Shown in pieces: positions 42,449 through 50,197 of a stretch of 64,000 nt of DNA. The DNA comes from Streptomyces sp. NBC_01314 (GTDB taxonomy: Bacteria; Actinomycetota; Actinomycetes; Streptomycetales; Streptomycetaceae), in contig NZ_CP108394.1 of the NCBI RefSeq assembly GCF_041435215.1, positions 10,664,001 through 10,728,000 on the forward strand, in the 5' to 3' direction. The translations under genes were made by a program, and so were the position numbers. Numbering within the stretch: position 1 is the stretch's first letter; every line of letters starts with the position of its first letter. The notes under the pieces were generated by a model. It was not told the origin of the DNA. It worked only from the letters and a program-made list of their open reading frames with translations, and made no database searches.

Positions 42449-43492
42449 TCAGTACGCGGCCGACAGCGAGCCGAGGTGGGCCCGGCGGACCTCGGCGGTC
42501 TGCCCCTGCACCAGCAGGAAGAGCGCCTCGCGGGCCAGACGTTGCGCCCGGCTGTCCAGGTCGAGGGCGCGTCCGCCGCCGGCGACGACCGCGGCGGTGG
42601 TCGCCGTGCGCATCAGGTCGAACGCCTTCGTCTTGAGGGCGAGCCGCTCCTCCATGTGCTCGTGCGGCGCCGGATGGTCGGCGAGGGCGTACGCCTGCCG
42701 CCGCACCTTGTCCAACCGCAGCCGCAGCCCTTTCGTCGTGGGGTCGTCCTGCTCCAGCAGACCGAGGGCCGACTCGGCGACCCCGAACACCGCCGGCGAG
42801 GCGTTCGCGGGCTTGGGGCGGTCGCTCGCGGCCCAGGACTCGTACGGCGCGTGCAGGGCCACCGCGTCGTCGGGGATCCACAGCCCGTCGAGGTGGAGGG
42901 AGACCGTTCGGGCGGCCGTGAGCGCGGCGAGCCGCATGGGCGCGGAGGCCTTCAGCCCGGACTGCTGCTTGGCCTCGGTGAAGGCGAACACCACCTCGTC
43001 CGCGTCCGTCACCCCGGCCAGCAGCATCACATCGTTGAGCCCCCACCCCGTGTACCAGGGAACGGTGCCGTGGAACCGCCAGCCACCACGCTTCGGCACG
43101 GCCCGGACCGGCACCTGCGGATACCTGCGCAGATGCGCGTACGCGACACCGGACAGCAGTTCACCGGTGGCGAGCTTCCCCAGCAGGCTCTCCCGGGCGG
43201 GGAGTTCGCTCTTCACGAGGGTCAGTACGGGTGTGTAGTGCTGGGTCTGCACGAACCACGTGGAACAGCAGGCCCCTGCCAGGATCTCGGCGGTGTCCCG
43301 CGCCACGGAGTTGGGCGCCCCCGACCCGCCGTACGCCACCGGCGCGCTCACCCCGAGCAGTCCCGACCGCTTGATCGCCTCGATGCTGCTCGCGGGCACC
43401 CCCTCCTGGTCGACGCGCTCCGCCTGAGGTGCGAGCACCTCGGCGGCGAGTCGGCGCGCCTGGACGACGAGGGGGTGCGGTGACGTGGTCAT
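42449..43492 (-). CDS. Acyl-CoA-dehydrogenase-fold flavoprotein (SfnB/DszC-like)
   Basis: ATG 43492 with GGAG 10 nt upstream gives 347 residues (MTTSPHPLVVQARRLAAEVL). The fold is that of acyl-CoA dehydrogenases: an N-terminal helical part, the ACCSTWFVQTQHY segment, a beta domain with WRFHGTVPWYTGWG and a C-terminal helical bundle. The usual catalytic Glu positions are not evident. Near sulfonate genes, members of this superfamily (SfnB, DszC-type) act as sulfur-acquisition oxidoreductases, which the position next to ssuE suggests. That assignment is inference. Confidence 0.78.
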   Translation of the reverse strand: MTTSPHPLVVQARRLAAEVLAPQAERVDQEGVPASSIEAIKRSGLLGVSAPVAYGGSGAPNSVARDTAEILAGACCSTWFVQTQHYTPVLTLVKSELPARESLLGKLATGELLSGVAYAHLRRYPQVPVRAVPKRGGWRFHGTVPWYTGWGLNDVMLLAGVTDADEVVFAFTEAKQQSGLKASAPMRLAALTAARTVSLHLDGLWIPDDAVALHAPYESWAASDRPKPANASPAVFGVAESALGLLEQDDPTTKGLRLRLDKVRRQAYALADHPAPHEHMEERLALKTKAFDLMRTATTAAVVAGGGRALDLDSRAQRLAREALFLLVQGQTAEVRRAHLGSLSAAY

Positions 43493-43565
43493 GAGGTGAT
43501 TCTCCCCGGCTCCGACCCCAAAGATCACATCTTCGGGGCCGCGGGATCACCTCTTCTTCGGGGGC

Positions 43566-43646
43566 ATGGGGTGTGTGACCTGCGCCACGTCGGCCCCTTG
43601 TCAGGTCGTCGGCCGCAACCGGTCAGGCCGTTGCGCTTGCATGTGA
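43566..43646 (+). CDS. Possible cysteine-rich short ORF (26 aa)
   Basis: ATG 43566 opens a 26-codon frame, MGCVTCATSAPCQVVGRNRS plus GRCACM, with five cysteines. It lies in the 251-bp gap between the sulfur-linked oxidoreductase gene and the next plus-strand gene. Cys is normally below 1 percent in this genome type. It may be a cysteine-responsive leader or chance. A competing frame in the same stretch contains LRHVGPLSG. Confidence 0.3.
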   Translation: MGCVTCATSAPCQVVGRNRSGRCACM

Positions 43647-43743
43647 TCGCCGGGGACGTGCCCCGGCCCGCTCCATGAGCGACGGTTCGCTCCACCCCTC
43701 ACCAGGGCCGCTTGGCCCATGGCCCCCCGTAAGGAGAAAGACC

Positions 43744-43932
43744 ATGAACCACTTCCGTGACGCAGGGATCACCTCGACGGCGACCACGGACAACACCAAA
43801 CTCGCCGACCGTGCCCAGCGGTTCTGCGGACCGGCCGCCCGGAAGAAGCCCAACTTCCTCGCCGTGGACCACTACGACCTGGGCAACCCGGCGTCCCCGG
43901 TGGCGACGCTCAACACATACATCCATCCGTAG
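43744..43932 (+). CDS. Small protein (62 aa), possible PI-PLC C-terminal remnant
   Basis: ATG 43744 is preceded by a very good AAGGAG ribosome site. The 62 residues end in ARKKPNFLAVDHYDLGNPAS, which resembles the C-terminal strand of secreted phosphatidylinositol-phospholipase-C-domain proteins (KPNFVAVDxYxxG). The catalytic part, normally 300 residues, is absent. Either a 5' deletion left this tail under a new start or it is an unrelated small protein. It ends 42 bp before the aldo/keto reductase start. Confidence 0.55.
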   Translation: MNHFRDAGITSTATTDNTKLADRAQRFCGPAARKKPNFLAVDHYDLGNPASPVATLNTYIHP

Positions 43933-43974
43933 AACCCGGCGGGCGCGGTGCCCGGCGCGTGCGAGACTGCGGCG

Positions 43975-44913
43975 ATGACCTCGTCGACGATCACCGCGAC
44001 CGCCGCGGGCACCTGGACGCTGGGTGACCTGCCCGTCAACCGTGTCGGTTTCGGCGCGATGCGGCTGACGGGCAGCGCCGCCTTCCACCTCGGGACGCCG
44101 AGGGCGCGCGAGGGGTCGATCGCCGTGCTGCGGCGCGCGGTCGAGCTGGGCGTCAACCACATCGACACGGCCGCGTTCTACTTCTCGTCCCTGCGCTCCG
44201 CCAACGAACTGATCAACAGCGCGCTGGGCGGGCCGTACCCGGACGACCTGGTCGTCGTCACCAAGGTCGGGCCGCACCGCGAGTACTCGGGGGAGTGGGG
44301 CACGGCCGCGCGCCCCGACCAGCTGCGCGGCCAGGTCGAGGAGAATCTGCGGCAGTTGGGCCGCGACCACCTCGACGTGGTCAATCTGCGCCGGATGGGG
44401 CAGGACTCCGTCGCCGAGCACTTCGGCGCGCTGGCCGAGCTGCGGGAGGCCGGGCTCATCCGGCATCTCGGCGTCTCCGGCGTCGAACCCCGCCACCTCG
44501 CCGAGGCCCGGGAGATCGCGCCGGTGGTCTGCGTCCAGAACCAGTTCGGCCTGCACGCTCCCGACCTCGCCGCCGACGAGGTGCTCCGCGTCTGCGGCGA
44601 ACAGGGCATCGCGTTCGTCCCGTTCTACGCGATCGCCGGCGACGCCGGCCCGCAGGGCGCGAGCACCGCGCACGACGACGAACTGCTTGCCGTGGCCCGC
44701 GCCCACGACGCCACCCCCGCGCAGATCCGACTCGCCTGGACCCTCCACCAGGGACCGCATGTCCTCGCCATCCCCGGCACGGGAGATCCGGACCACCTGG
44801 CCGAGAACATCGCCGCCGGCGCCCTCCGGCTCACGGCGGAGGAGGTGGCCCGGCTGGACGCCGTGCACCGGGGCGAGGCGTCGGGGCAAAGCAGCACCAA
44901 CAGGTTCATATAG
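43975..44913 (+). CDS. Aldo/keto reductase
   Basis: A 312-residue AKR (ATG 43975; a GTG at 43948 is possible). The barrel shows VGFGAMRLTGSAAFH, the catalytic aspartate and tyrosine region HIDTAAFYFSSLRSANELI, lysine in VVVTKVGPHREY, IRHLGVSGVEPRHL, VQNQFGLH and the cofactor tail HVLAIPGTGDPDHLAENIAA. It reduces aldehydes or ketones with NADPH. The catalytic histidine position (often LxH) reads NLRRMG, so activity may differ from typical AKRs. Confidence 0.9.
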   Translation: MTSSTITATAAGTWTLGDLPVNRVGFGAMRLTGSAAFHLGTPRAREGSIAVLRRAVELGVNHIDTAAFYFSSLRSANELINSALGGPYPDDLVVVTKVGPHREYSGEWGTAARPDQLRGQVEENLRQLGRDHLDVVNLRRMGQDSVAEHFGALAELREAGLIRHLGVSGVEPRHLAEAREIAPVVCVQNQFGLHAPDLAADEVLRVCGEQGIAFVPFYAIAGDAGPQGASTAHDDELLAVARAHDATPAQIRLAWTLHQGPHVLAIPGTGDPDHLAENIAAGALRLTAEEVARLDAVHRGEASGQSSTNRFI

Positions 44914-44976
44914 GATGCCTGTTCTGTCTCTTATCTCTCTGTCCCTGCCGTTCGTCACCACCCGGGAGAGTCACCC

Positions 44977-46320
44977 GTGAGCGTAGCCACCGCCCACTCC
45001 GCATCGGCCGTACCGCCCGCCGACGAGACGCCCGCGACCGGGGAAGCGCCGTCGCGGGACGAGGGCTTCTGGGTCGAGCCGGGCACGGTCGAGGGCGAGG
45101 CCCCCGTGAACGCGCCCGCCGGTGAGGTGCCGGCGCAGTCGTCCGGAGGTGAGGCTCCCGCGCAGTCGTCCGGCGAGGAAGCCACCACGCTGCCGTCCGA
45201 CGGGGAAGCCACCGCACTGCCTTCCGGCGAGGAAACCGCCGCGCGGCCCGTCACCGGCGAGATCCCCGTGCAGGCAGCCGGCGACGACGTCCCCGCGCGG
45301 GCGCCCGGCGACGACACCCCCGTCGACGCCGTGGACGTGCAGGTCGCCCGCGACGCCCGGGAGTTCGGGGTGTACGCGCGCACCGGCGGCTGGGCGTTCG
45401 CGCTGAAAGTGGCGCGGAGTGTGCGGCCCGGTGGGGAGACGGCGGGCGAGACACCGAAGGTGTCGGCGAAGCGGTTCGCCGAACTGGCCGGGTGCTCACC
45501 GGAGCGGGTCATGCGGTACTACAAGGCGTGGGACAAGGCGGCCGACGACGGCATGGTCCCGCACTTCGAGGCGCTCGCCCCCGGCGAGGAGATCGACCTC
45601 CCGGACTCGGACGTGTGGCTGACGTACTACGGCTCCCGATCAAGCGCGACCTCCGACCGCGGCATCGCGATCACGGCGGCGGCCGAGGCGGAGGGTATCC
45701 GCCCGACCAAGGCACTTGAGGTTGCCGAGAACCCCACCGCGCTGCGTGCCGCGATCCTCGCCGACCCCTCCACCGCGCAGGCGGCCCGCACCGCACTCCT
45801 CGACCGACTCAAGGAGGACCCCTCCCTCCAGACGGAACTGGCCCGTGACATCGCCCGAACCGACGAACTGAAAAAGGCGGTCGCGAACGAGACGCAGGCG
45901 GCCAGCCGTATCGGGTACGTCCGGCAGATCGTGGAGAACGGGCAGGTCAAGACCCCCGCCGGTCAGGTCATCGACGCCACCGCGGAGCTGCGTGCGGAAG
46001 CCGAGCGGCACCTGTCCCTCATCGACGAGCTGGACGACGACGAGGACACCGGCGAGTGGGCGACGGAGGCGTACGACACCGTCAAGGAACTCGTCGTCCA
46101 GACCGTCGAGGCGGACCCCGAGCTGCGGGTCCAGGAGCGCCGGACGAAGTTCTACAGCAGCCTCCAGAAGGCGACGAAGGTCTTCGAGGAGCTGACCCTC
46201 GACGACGCGGTCGACCTCGACGCCATCTACGAGGACGACATGCTCCAGCGTCTTGAGGACCTCCAGCAGGCCCTCAACACCTGCATCGCCGCCCTCCGCA
46301 AGGCGTCGCCGGGCGAGTGA
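44977..46320 (+). CDS. Conserved actinobacterial protein of unknown function (447 aa)
   Basis: A GTG start at 44977 gives 447 residues. The first 115 are an acidic, Pro/Ala/Ser-rich repeat region (GEVPAQSSGGEAPAQSSGEE, then EATTLPSDGEATALPSGEE). The remainder is helical and ordered: FGVYARTGGWAFALKVARSV, KRFAELAGCSPERVMRYYKA (which looks like a helix-turn-helix) and WLTYYGSRSS. GIRPTKALEVAENPTALRAA, a long coiled helical stretch and an acidic DELDDDEDTGEWA tail follow. I do not recognise a function; a DNA-binding or partition-like role is possible from the helix-turn-helix-like block. A terminator hairpin follows the stop. Confidence 0.8.
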   Translation: MSVATAHSASAVPPADETPATGEAPSRDEGFWVEPGTVEGEAPVNAPAGEVPAQSSGGEAPAQSSGEEATTLPSDGEATALPSGEETAARPVTGEIPVQAAGDDVPARAPGDDTPVDAVDVQVARDAREFGVYARTGGWAFALKVARSVRPGGETAGETPKVSAKRFAELAGCSPERVMRYYKAWDKAADDGMVPHFEALAPGEEIDLPDSDVWLTYYGSRSSATSDRGIAITAAAEAEGIRPTKALEVAENPTALRAAILADPSTAQAARTALLDRLKEDPSLQTELARDIARTDELKKAVANETQAASRIGYVRQIVENGQVKTPAGQVIDATAELRAEAERHLSLIDELDDDEDTGEWATEAYDTVKELVVQTVEADPELRVQERRTKFYSSLQKATKVFEELTLDDAVDLDAIYEDDMLQRLEDLQQALNTCIAALRKASPGE

Positions 46321-46345
46321 TCCAGGGCCCCGGCCCCCCTGACTC

Positions 46346-46376
46346 CTGAGGCCCTCTGTGCGGCAGGGGGCCTCAG
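46346..46376 (+). terminator. Hairpin after the 447-aa gene
   Basis: CTGAGGCCC and GGGCCTCAG form a perfect 9-bp stem with a 13-nt loop 26 bp after the stop. Confidence 0.7.
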
Positions 46377-46444
46377 CCGTGCCGTGCGGGCACCACGCTC
46401 GCCACGGACCCGACCGCCCCTCGCGCCGTACGCGAAAATACTAT

Positions 46445-46472
46445 TTGCCGTCCGGTGCGTGTTACGTATAAC
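46445..46472 (+). promoter_or_regulatory. Promoter of the VOC gene
   Basis: TTGCCG (46445-46450) and TATAAC (46467-46472) with a 16-bp spacer stand in an AT-rich patch unusual for the region. They give a leader of about 80 nt before ATG 46561. The -10 overlaps a small GTTACGTATAAC dyad. Confidence 0.6.
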
Positions 46473-46560
46473 CTCCCGGGAACCCCGAGCGGCCCCCGGA
46501 CGGTCGGCGCACGATCCCGTGCGATCTCCGCGCGGTCCGCGCCCCACCCGAGAGGCCCCG

Positions 46561-46959
46561 ATGAGACGACGCATGGCCCTGGTCACCCTCGTGGTCGACG
46601 ACTACGACGAGGCGATCCGCTTCTACACGCAGGCGCTCGGCTTCCGGCTCGTCGAGGACGAACCGAGGCCCGACGGCAGCCGCTGGGTCGTCGTCGAACC
46701 GGGAAGCGACGGGCAGAGCTGCGGACTGCTGCTCGCCAGGGCCAGGAACGAGGCCCAGCGCGGCCGGGTCGGCGACCAGACCGGCGGACGCGTGGGCTTC
46801 TTCCTGCACACCGACGACTTCGCCCGCGACCACTCCCGGATGCTGGCCGCGGGCGTCAGGTTCCTGGAGGAGCCGCGCCACGAGCCGTACGGCTCGGTCG
46901 CTGTCTTCGAGGACCTGTACGGCAACCGCTGGGACCTCCTCCAGCCGGCCGCCGACTGA
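46561..46959 (+). CDS. VOC/glyoxalase-fold protein
   Basis: A 132-residue vicinal-oxygen-chelate protein from ATG 46561 ([20 protein letters not shown]). Both beta-alpha-beta-beta-beta modules are present: [19 protein letters not shown] and [20 protein letters not shown], with the closing [14 protein letters not shown]. The metal ligands of true glyoxalase I are only partly visible (the final E/D-x-x-G-N block). It may be a small dioxygenase, glyoxalase-like or antibiotic-binding protein. The gene stands alone between the 447-aa gene and adenosine deaminase. Confidence 0.87.
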   Translation: MRRRMALVTLVVDDYDEAIRFYTQALGFRLVEDEPRPDGSRWVVVEPGSDGQSCGLLLARARNEAQRGRVGDQTGGRVGFFLHTDDFARDHSRMLAAGVRFLEEPRHEPYGSVAVFEDLYGNRWDLLQPAAD

Positions 46960-47059
46960 CCGGGTTGCCCCGAGCCGCTCGCGGCAACCCACCCCGACCG
47001 GGCCACCCGGTCACCCGCTCCGCTCCCACCACCGCACCACCTGCCGAGGAACGAACGCC

Positions 47060-48136
47060 ATGACCGCGCCCCGCATCGATGCCGACACCATCCGCCGCCT
47101 CCCCAAGGCCGTCCTGCACGACCACCTCGACGGCGGTCTGCGCCCCGCCACGCTCGTGGAACTCGCGGCGGAGGTCGGCCACACCCTCCCGGAGACCGAC
47201 CCGGAGGCCCTCGCCGCCTGGTTCTACGAGGCCGCCAACTCCGGTGACCTGGTGCGCTACATAGCCACCTTCGAGCACACCCTCGCCGTGCTGCAGACCC
47301 GTGAGGGCCTGCTGCGCACCGCCGAGGAGTATGTGCTCGACCTGGCCGCCGACGGTGTCGTCTACGGCGAGGTGCGCTACGCCCCCGAGCTGAACACGGC
47401 GGGCGGGCTCACGATGAGCGAGGTCGTCGAGACCGTCCAGGAGGGCCTGGCCGCCGGTATGGCCAAGGCGGCTGCGCAGGGCACCCCGGTCCGCGTCGGC
47501 ACGCTGCTGTGTGGAATGCGCATGTTCGACCGGGTCCGTGAGGCCGCCGACCTGGCGGTGACCTTCCGGGACGCCGGTGTCGTCGGCTTCGACATCGCGG
47601 GCGCCGAGGACGGCTTCCCGCCCGCCGACCACCTGGCCGCCTTCGAGCACCTGCGCCGCGAGAGCGTCCCCTTCACCATCCACGCCGGCGAGGCCCACGG
47701 CCTGCCCAGCATCCACCAGGCCCTCCAGGTCTGCGGCGCCCAGCGCATCGGCCACGGCGTCCGCATCACCGAGGACATCGTCGAAGGCAAGCTCGGCCGC
47801 CTCGCCTCCTGGGCCCGCGACCGCCGCGTCGCGCTGGAGATGTGCCCCACCTCCAACCTGCAGACCGGCGCGGCCACCTCCATCGCCGAGCACCCCATCA
47901 CGGCGCTCAGGGACCTCGGCTTCCGCGTCACCCTCAACACCGACAACCGTCTGGTCTCGGGCACCACCATGACCCGCGAGATGAACCTCCTCGTGGAGGA
48001 GGCCGGCTGGACCCTCGAGGACCTGCGCACGGTCACCGTCAACGCCCTCAAGAGCGCCTTCATCCCGTTCGACGAGCGCAACGCCCTCATCCAGGACGTC
48101 GTCCTGCCGGGCTACGCCTCGGCCTCCGCGCGCTGA
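47060..48136 (+). CDS. add: Adenosine deaminase
   Basis: A 358-residue amidohydrolase of the adenosine deaminase family. Metal and catalytic residues are all present: His20 and His22 ([11 protein letters not shown]), His208 and Glu211 (HAGEAHG), His232 (RIGHGVRI) and Asp295 ([10 protein letters not shown]). It converts adenosine or deoxyadenosine to the inosine form for purine salvage. GAGGAACG precedes the ATG. The Asp-Asn pair replaces the more usual Asp-Asp. Its last 25 bp overlap the 3' end of the DinB gene on the other strand. Confidence 0.95.
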   Translation: MTAPRIDADTIRRLPKAVLHDHLDGGLRPATLVELAAEVGHTLPETDPEALAAWFYEAANSGDLVRYIATFEHTLAVLQTREGLLRTAEEYVLDLAADGVVYGEVRYAPELNTAGGLTMSEVVETVQEGLAAGMAKAAAQGTPVRVGTLLCGMRMFDRVREAADLAVTFRDAGVVGFDIAGAEDGFPPADHLAAFEHLRRESVPFTIHAGEAHGLPSIHQALQVCGAQRIGHGVRITEDIVEGKLGRLASWARDRRVALEMCPTSNLQTGAATSIAEHPITALRDLGFRVTLNTDNRLVSGTTMTREMNLLVEEAGWTLEDLRTVTVNALKSAFIPFDERNALIQDVVLPGYASASAR

Positions 48137-48633
48137 ACCAGTCCTCGTACGTACGCCGCCTGGCCGACATGCTGAAGGTCGTCGGCCAGGACGCTGACCA
48201 GGCGGACGCCGAGGGTGACAGCCGGCGTCCACCGCTCGTCCACGACCCGGTCGAGGTCGCCGGCTCCGAGGCCGCGCACGAACTCCAGTGTCCGTTCGTG
48301 CACGGCGTCGAAGTAGCCGGTGAGCAGGTCACCCGAGCCGACCCGTACCTCGGCCACCTGCGCCGGGCGGTGCCCGTAGCCCGTGTCCCGGGCCGGCAGA
48401 GTCAGCCCGAAACGCTTCTCCCAGCCCTGGGACAGCCACACCTGGTCGAGCCCGGAGGCACCGGCCACATGGTCGTCCTGGATCCGGGTGAGATGCCACA
48501 CCAGCCAGGCGACGGAGTTGGCGTCGGGGGCGGGCCGGGCGTGGAGGCCCGCCGGGGACAGCCCGTCCACGGCGGCGTGGACCTCCTCCTTGATCCGGCC
48601 GTACGCGTCGATCAGAACGTTCTGCACATCCAT
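48112..48633 (-). CDS. DinB/mycothiol-dependent-type protein
   Basis: ATG 48633 ([20 protein letters not shown]) gives 173 residues of a four-helix DinB-like fold with the metal histidines in [20 protein letters not shown] and a third in [15 protein letters not shown]. Actinobacterial members include mycothiol-dependent transferases and maleylpyruvate isomerase. This one lacks an added domain. The frame is open upstream through a GC minisatellite, so it is tempting to start earlier, but the repeat translates to low-complexity GGRPGGPSRG and is excluded. Confidence 0.83.
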   Translation of the reverse strand: MDVQNVLIDAYGRIKEEVHAAVDGLSPAGLHARPAPDANSVAWLVWHLTRIQDDHVAGASGLDQVWLSQGWEKRFGLTLPARDTGYGHRPAQVAEVRVGSGDLLTGYFDAVHERTLEFVRGLGAGDLDRVVDERWTPAVTLGVRLVSVLADDLQHVGQAAYVRGLVQRAEAEA

Positions 48634-48670
48634 ACGTCCACCATCGGGCATCGGGGCGGCACCCGCACCG

Positions 48671-48770
48671 CCCCCGGGACGGCCCCCCCGGGACGGCCCC
48701 CCCGGGACGGCCCCCCGGGACGGCCCCCCGGGACGGCCCCCCCCGGGACGGCCGCCCCCTGGGATGGCCC
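48671..48770. repeat. GC minisatellite, CCCGGGACGGCCCC units
   Basis: Six GGGACGGCC-containing units at periods of 13-15 bp, the copies differing only in the number of C residues, followed by a degenerate seventh unit (GGGATGGCC). It lies between the DinB gene start and the end of the secreted-protein gene at 48812. Variable C-run length suggests slippage. Confidence 0.85.
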
Positions 48771-48811
48771 CCGATGGCCACCGCCCCCCGACGCGCACCG
48801 CGAGGACTCCG

Positions 48812-49276
48812 TCAGCTTCCGGCGGCGCCCTTCGTGCCGATGTGGAAGATCTTGAGGTCGCGGGTCATGTCGACGACCAGCTTCGTGGTCTTGCCGCTGC
48901 CCCAGGTGAAGGTGATACCGGCCTCGGTGTAGTTCGCGGTGCCGTTGTCGGTGACCTTCCACTGGACGGGCACGTTCTGGGCGCGCAGCACACCGTCCGC
49001 GTGGTTCTTGGCCTCCCAGGCCTTGAGCTTCTTCTGCAGGCCGGGCGTCAGGTAGTACTTCCGCAGCTCCTCGGCGAGTTCGCCTCCGCCGTCCGGGTCG
49101 CTCCGGGCGTCGATGTAGGCGCCGTAGAAGTCGGCGATGCGGGAGATCGGGTCGGCGGGCTTGCCGGTGACGGTGCGCGGGCCGCCCGCGGACGCGGTGG
49201 CCGTCACACCGAGGCCGAGGGCCAGGGCGAGGCCTGCCGCCAGAGCGGTACGGCGGGTGGTGCGGGTGCTGGTCAT
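48812..49276 (-). CDS. Secreted protein (154 aa)
   Basis: A signal peptide (MTSTRTTRRTALAAGLALAL, GLGVTATASAGG) is followed by a mature NTF2-like or cone-type domain of about 120 residues: PISRIADFYGAYIDARSDPD, LRKYYLTPGLQKKLKAWEAK and a TYHLHLGQ-free beta part with AGITFTWGSGKTTKLVVDMT. No cysteines are visible. I do not recognise the family. It shares strand and orientation with the secreted protein at 49343 and is separated from it by a short tandem repeat, so the two may be co-expressed. Confidence 0.78.
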   Translation of the reverse strand: MTSTRTTRRTALAAGLALALGLGVTATASAGGPRTVTGKPADPISRIADFYGAYIDARSDPDGGGELAEELRKYYLTPGLQKKLKAWEAKNHADGVLRAQNVPVQWKVTDNGTANYTEAGITFTWGSGKTTKLVVDMTRDLKIFHIGTKGAAGS

Positions 49277-49294
49277 GTGTGTTCCCCGTTTTCC

Positions 49295-49334
49295 GGTGCT
49301 GCGTTCTGGTGCTGCGTTCTGGTGTTGCGTTTCT
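49295..49334. repeat. 13-bp tandem repeat between two secreted-protein genes
   Basis: GGTGCTGCGTTCT occurs twice in tandem (49295-49320), followed by a near copy GGTGTTGCGTTTCT (49321-49334). It fills the 66-bp gap between the genes at 48812-49276 and 49343-49963. Confidence 0.8.
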
Positions 49335-49342
49335 GGTACTGG

Positions 49343-49963
49343 TCAGTGGAGTTTGTTGACGGCGGTGGTCGTGGTCTTCTTGAAGGCCTTGACCGGCGCG
49401 TCCTTGAAGCCGCCCATCTGTCCCCAGTCGACGACGGTGACGGTCCGGCCGTCCCGTCCCACCGACAGGAGCCGGATGTCCATGGCCCCCCAGGACGCGA
49501 CGGTGGCCACACCGTGGACGTGGGCGCCCTCCTCGACGGGCAGCGTCCCGAAGTTCCGGTACTCGGCCTCGATGTCTGGGTCCGAGGACTCGCTCACGCA
49601 GTCCCGGAAGTCCTTGTTCAGCCGCGTGGCGAGAGCCTTGGCCTTGCTGTTGCTGCCGGCGACGACGATGAGCTGGTTGGCGCCGGTCTCCAGGTCCGTC
49701 CGGAAGGAGCGGTGCCGGGCGTCGTAGGCCAGGAGCGCGTCGCCCAGGCAGTACTGGAACACCTCGGGGACGCCGTCCTCGATCTTGCCGGCTGTCCAGG
49801 AGGACGAGGGGTGCGGCGGGAGCTGGGACGCCGACAGGAACTTCGGTGCGCTGCTCGCCTTCGCGGCGGCCGCCGGTGCGGCGCCGGCGGCGAGTGCGGA
49901 GCCCGCGGTGAGTCCGGCTACGACGAGTGCGGTGAGCATGTTCGCTCGGGTGTGCCTGGGCAT
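49343..49963 (-). CDS. Secreted protein with PknH-like sensor-type domain
   Basis: ATG 49963 gives 206 residues with a signal peptide (MLTALVVAGLTAGSALAAGA). The mature part resembles extracellular sensor domains of the PknH-C type: WTAGKIEDGVPEVFQYCLGD, TGANQLIVVAGSNSKAKALA, LNKDFRDCVSESS, with two cysteines likely forming a disulfide. The resemblance is weak. It is divergent from the membrane-anchored HTH gene at 50198, sharing a 234-bp region. Function unknown. Confidence 0.75.
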   Translation of the reverse strand: MPRHTRANMLTALVVAGLTAGSALAAGAAPAAAAKASSAPKFLSASQLPPHPSSSWTAGKIEDGVPEVFQYCLGDALLAYDARHRSFRTDLETGANQLIVVAGSNSKAKALATRLNKDFRDCVSESSDPDIEAEYRNFGTLPVEEGAHVHGVATVASWGAMDIRLLSVGRDGRTVTVVDWGQMGGFKDAPVKAFKKTTTTAVNKLH

Positions 49964-50197
49964 GGTTGTCCCCCGTGAATGAGTACGTGGATGAGTGAGT
50001 GGTGCCGCGTCGCCGTCGGCGCCGGATGGTCCGTCCGGCTCCGGTCGGTGCGACACCAAAAGCATCGGCCGCCACGGGGGTCGAGCGCAACGGCCGAGGT
50101 CTGATCCGCCGTCATGGAACCATCCCAGCCCTTCTGACGTGCACACATAGGGAGTACCTGGGATGCCGTCCCGGGACGGGGAGGACACGGGGGAACA

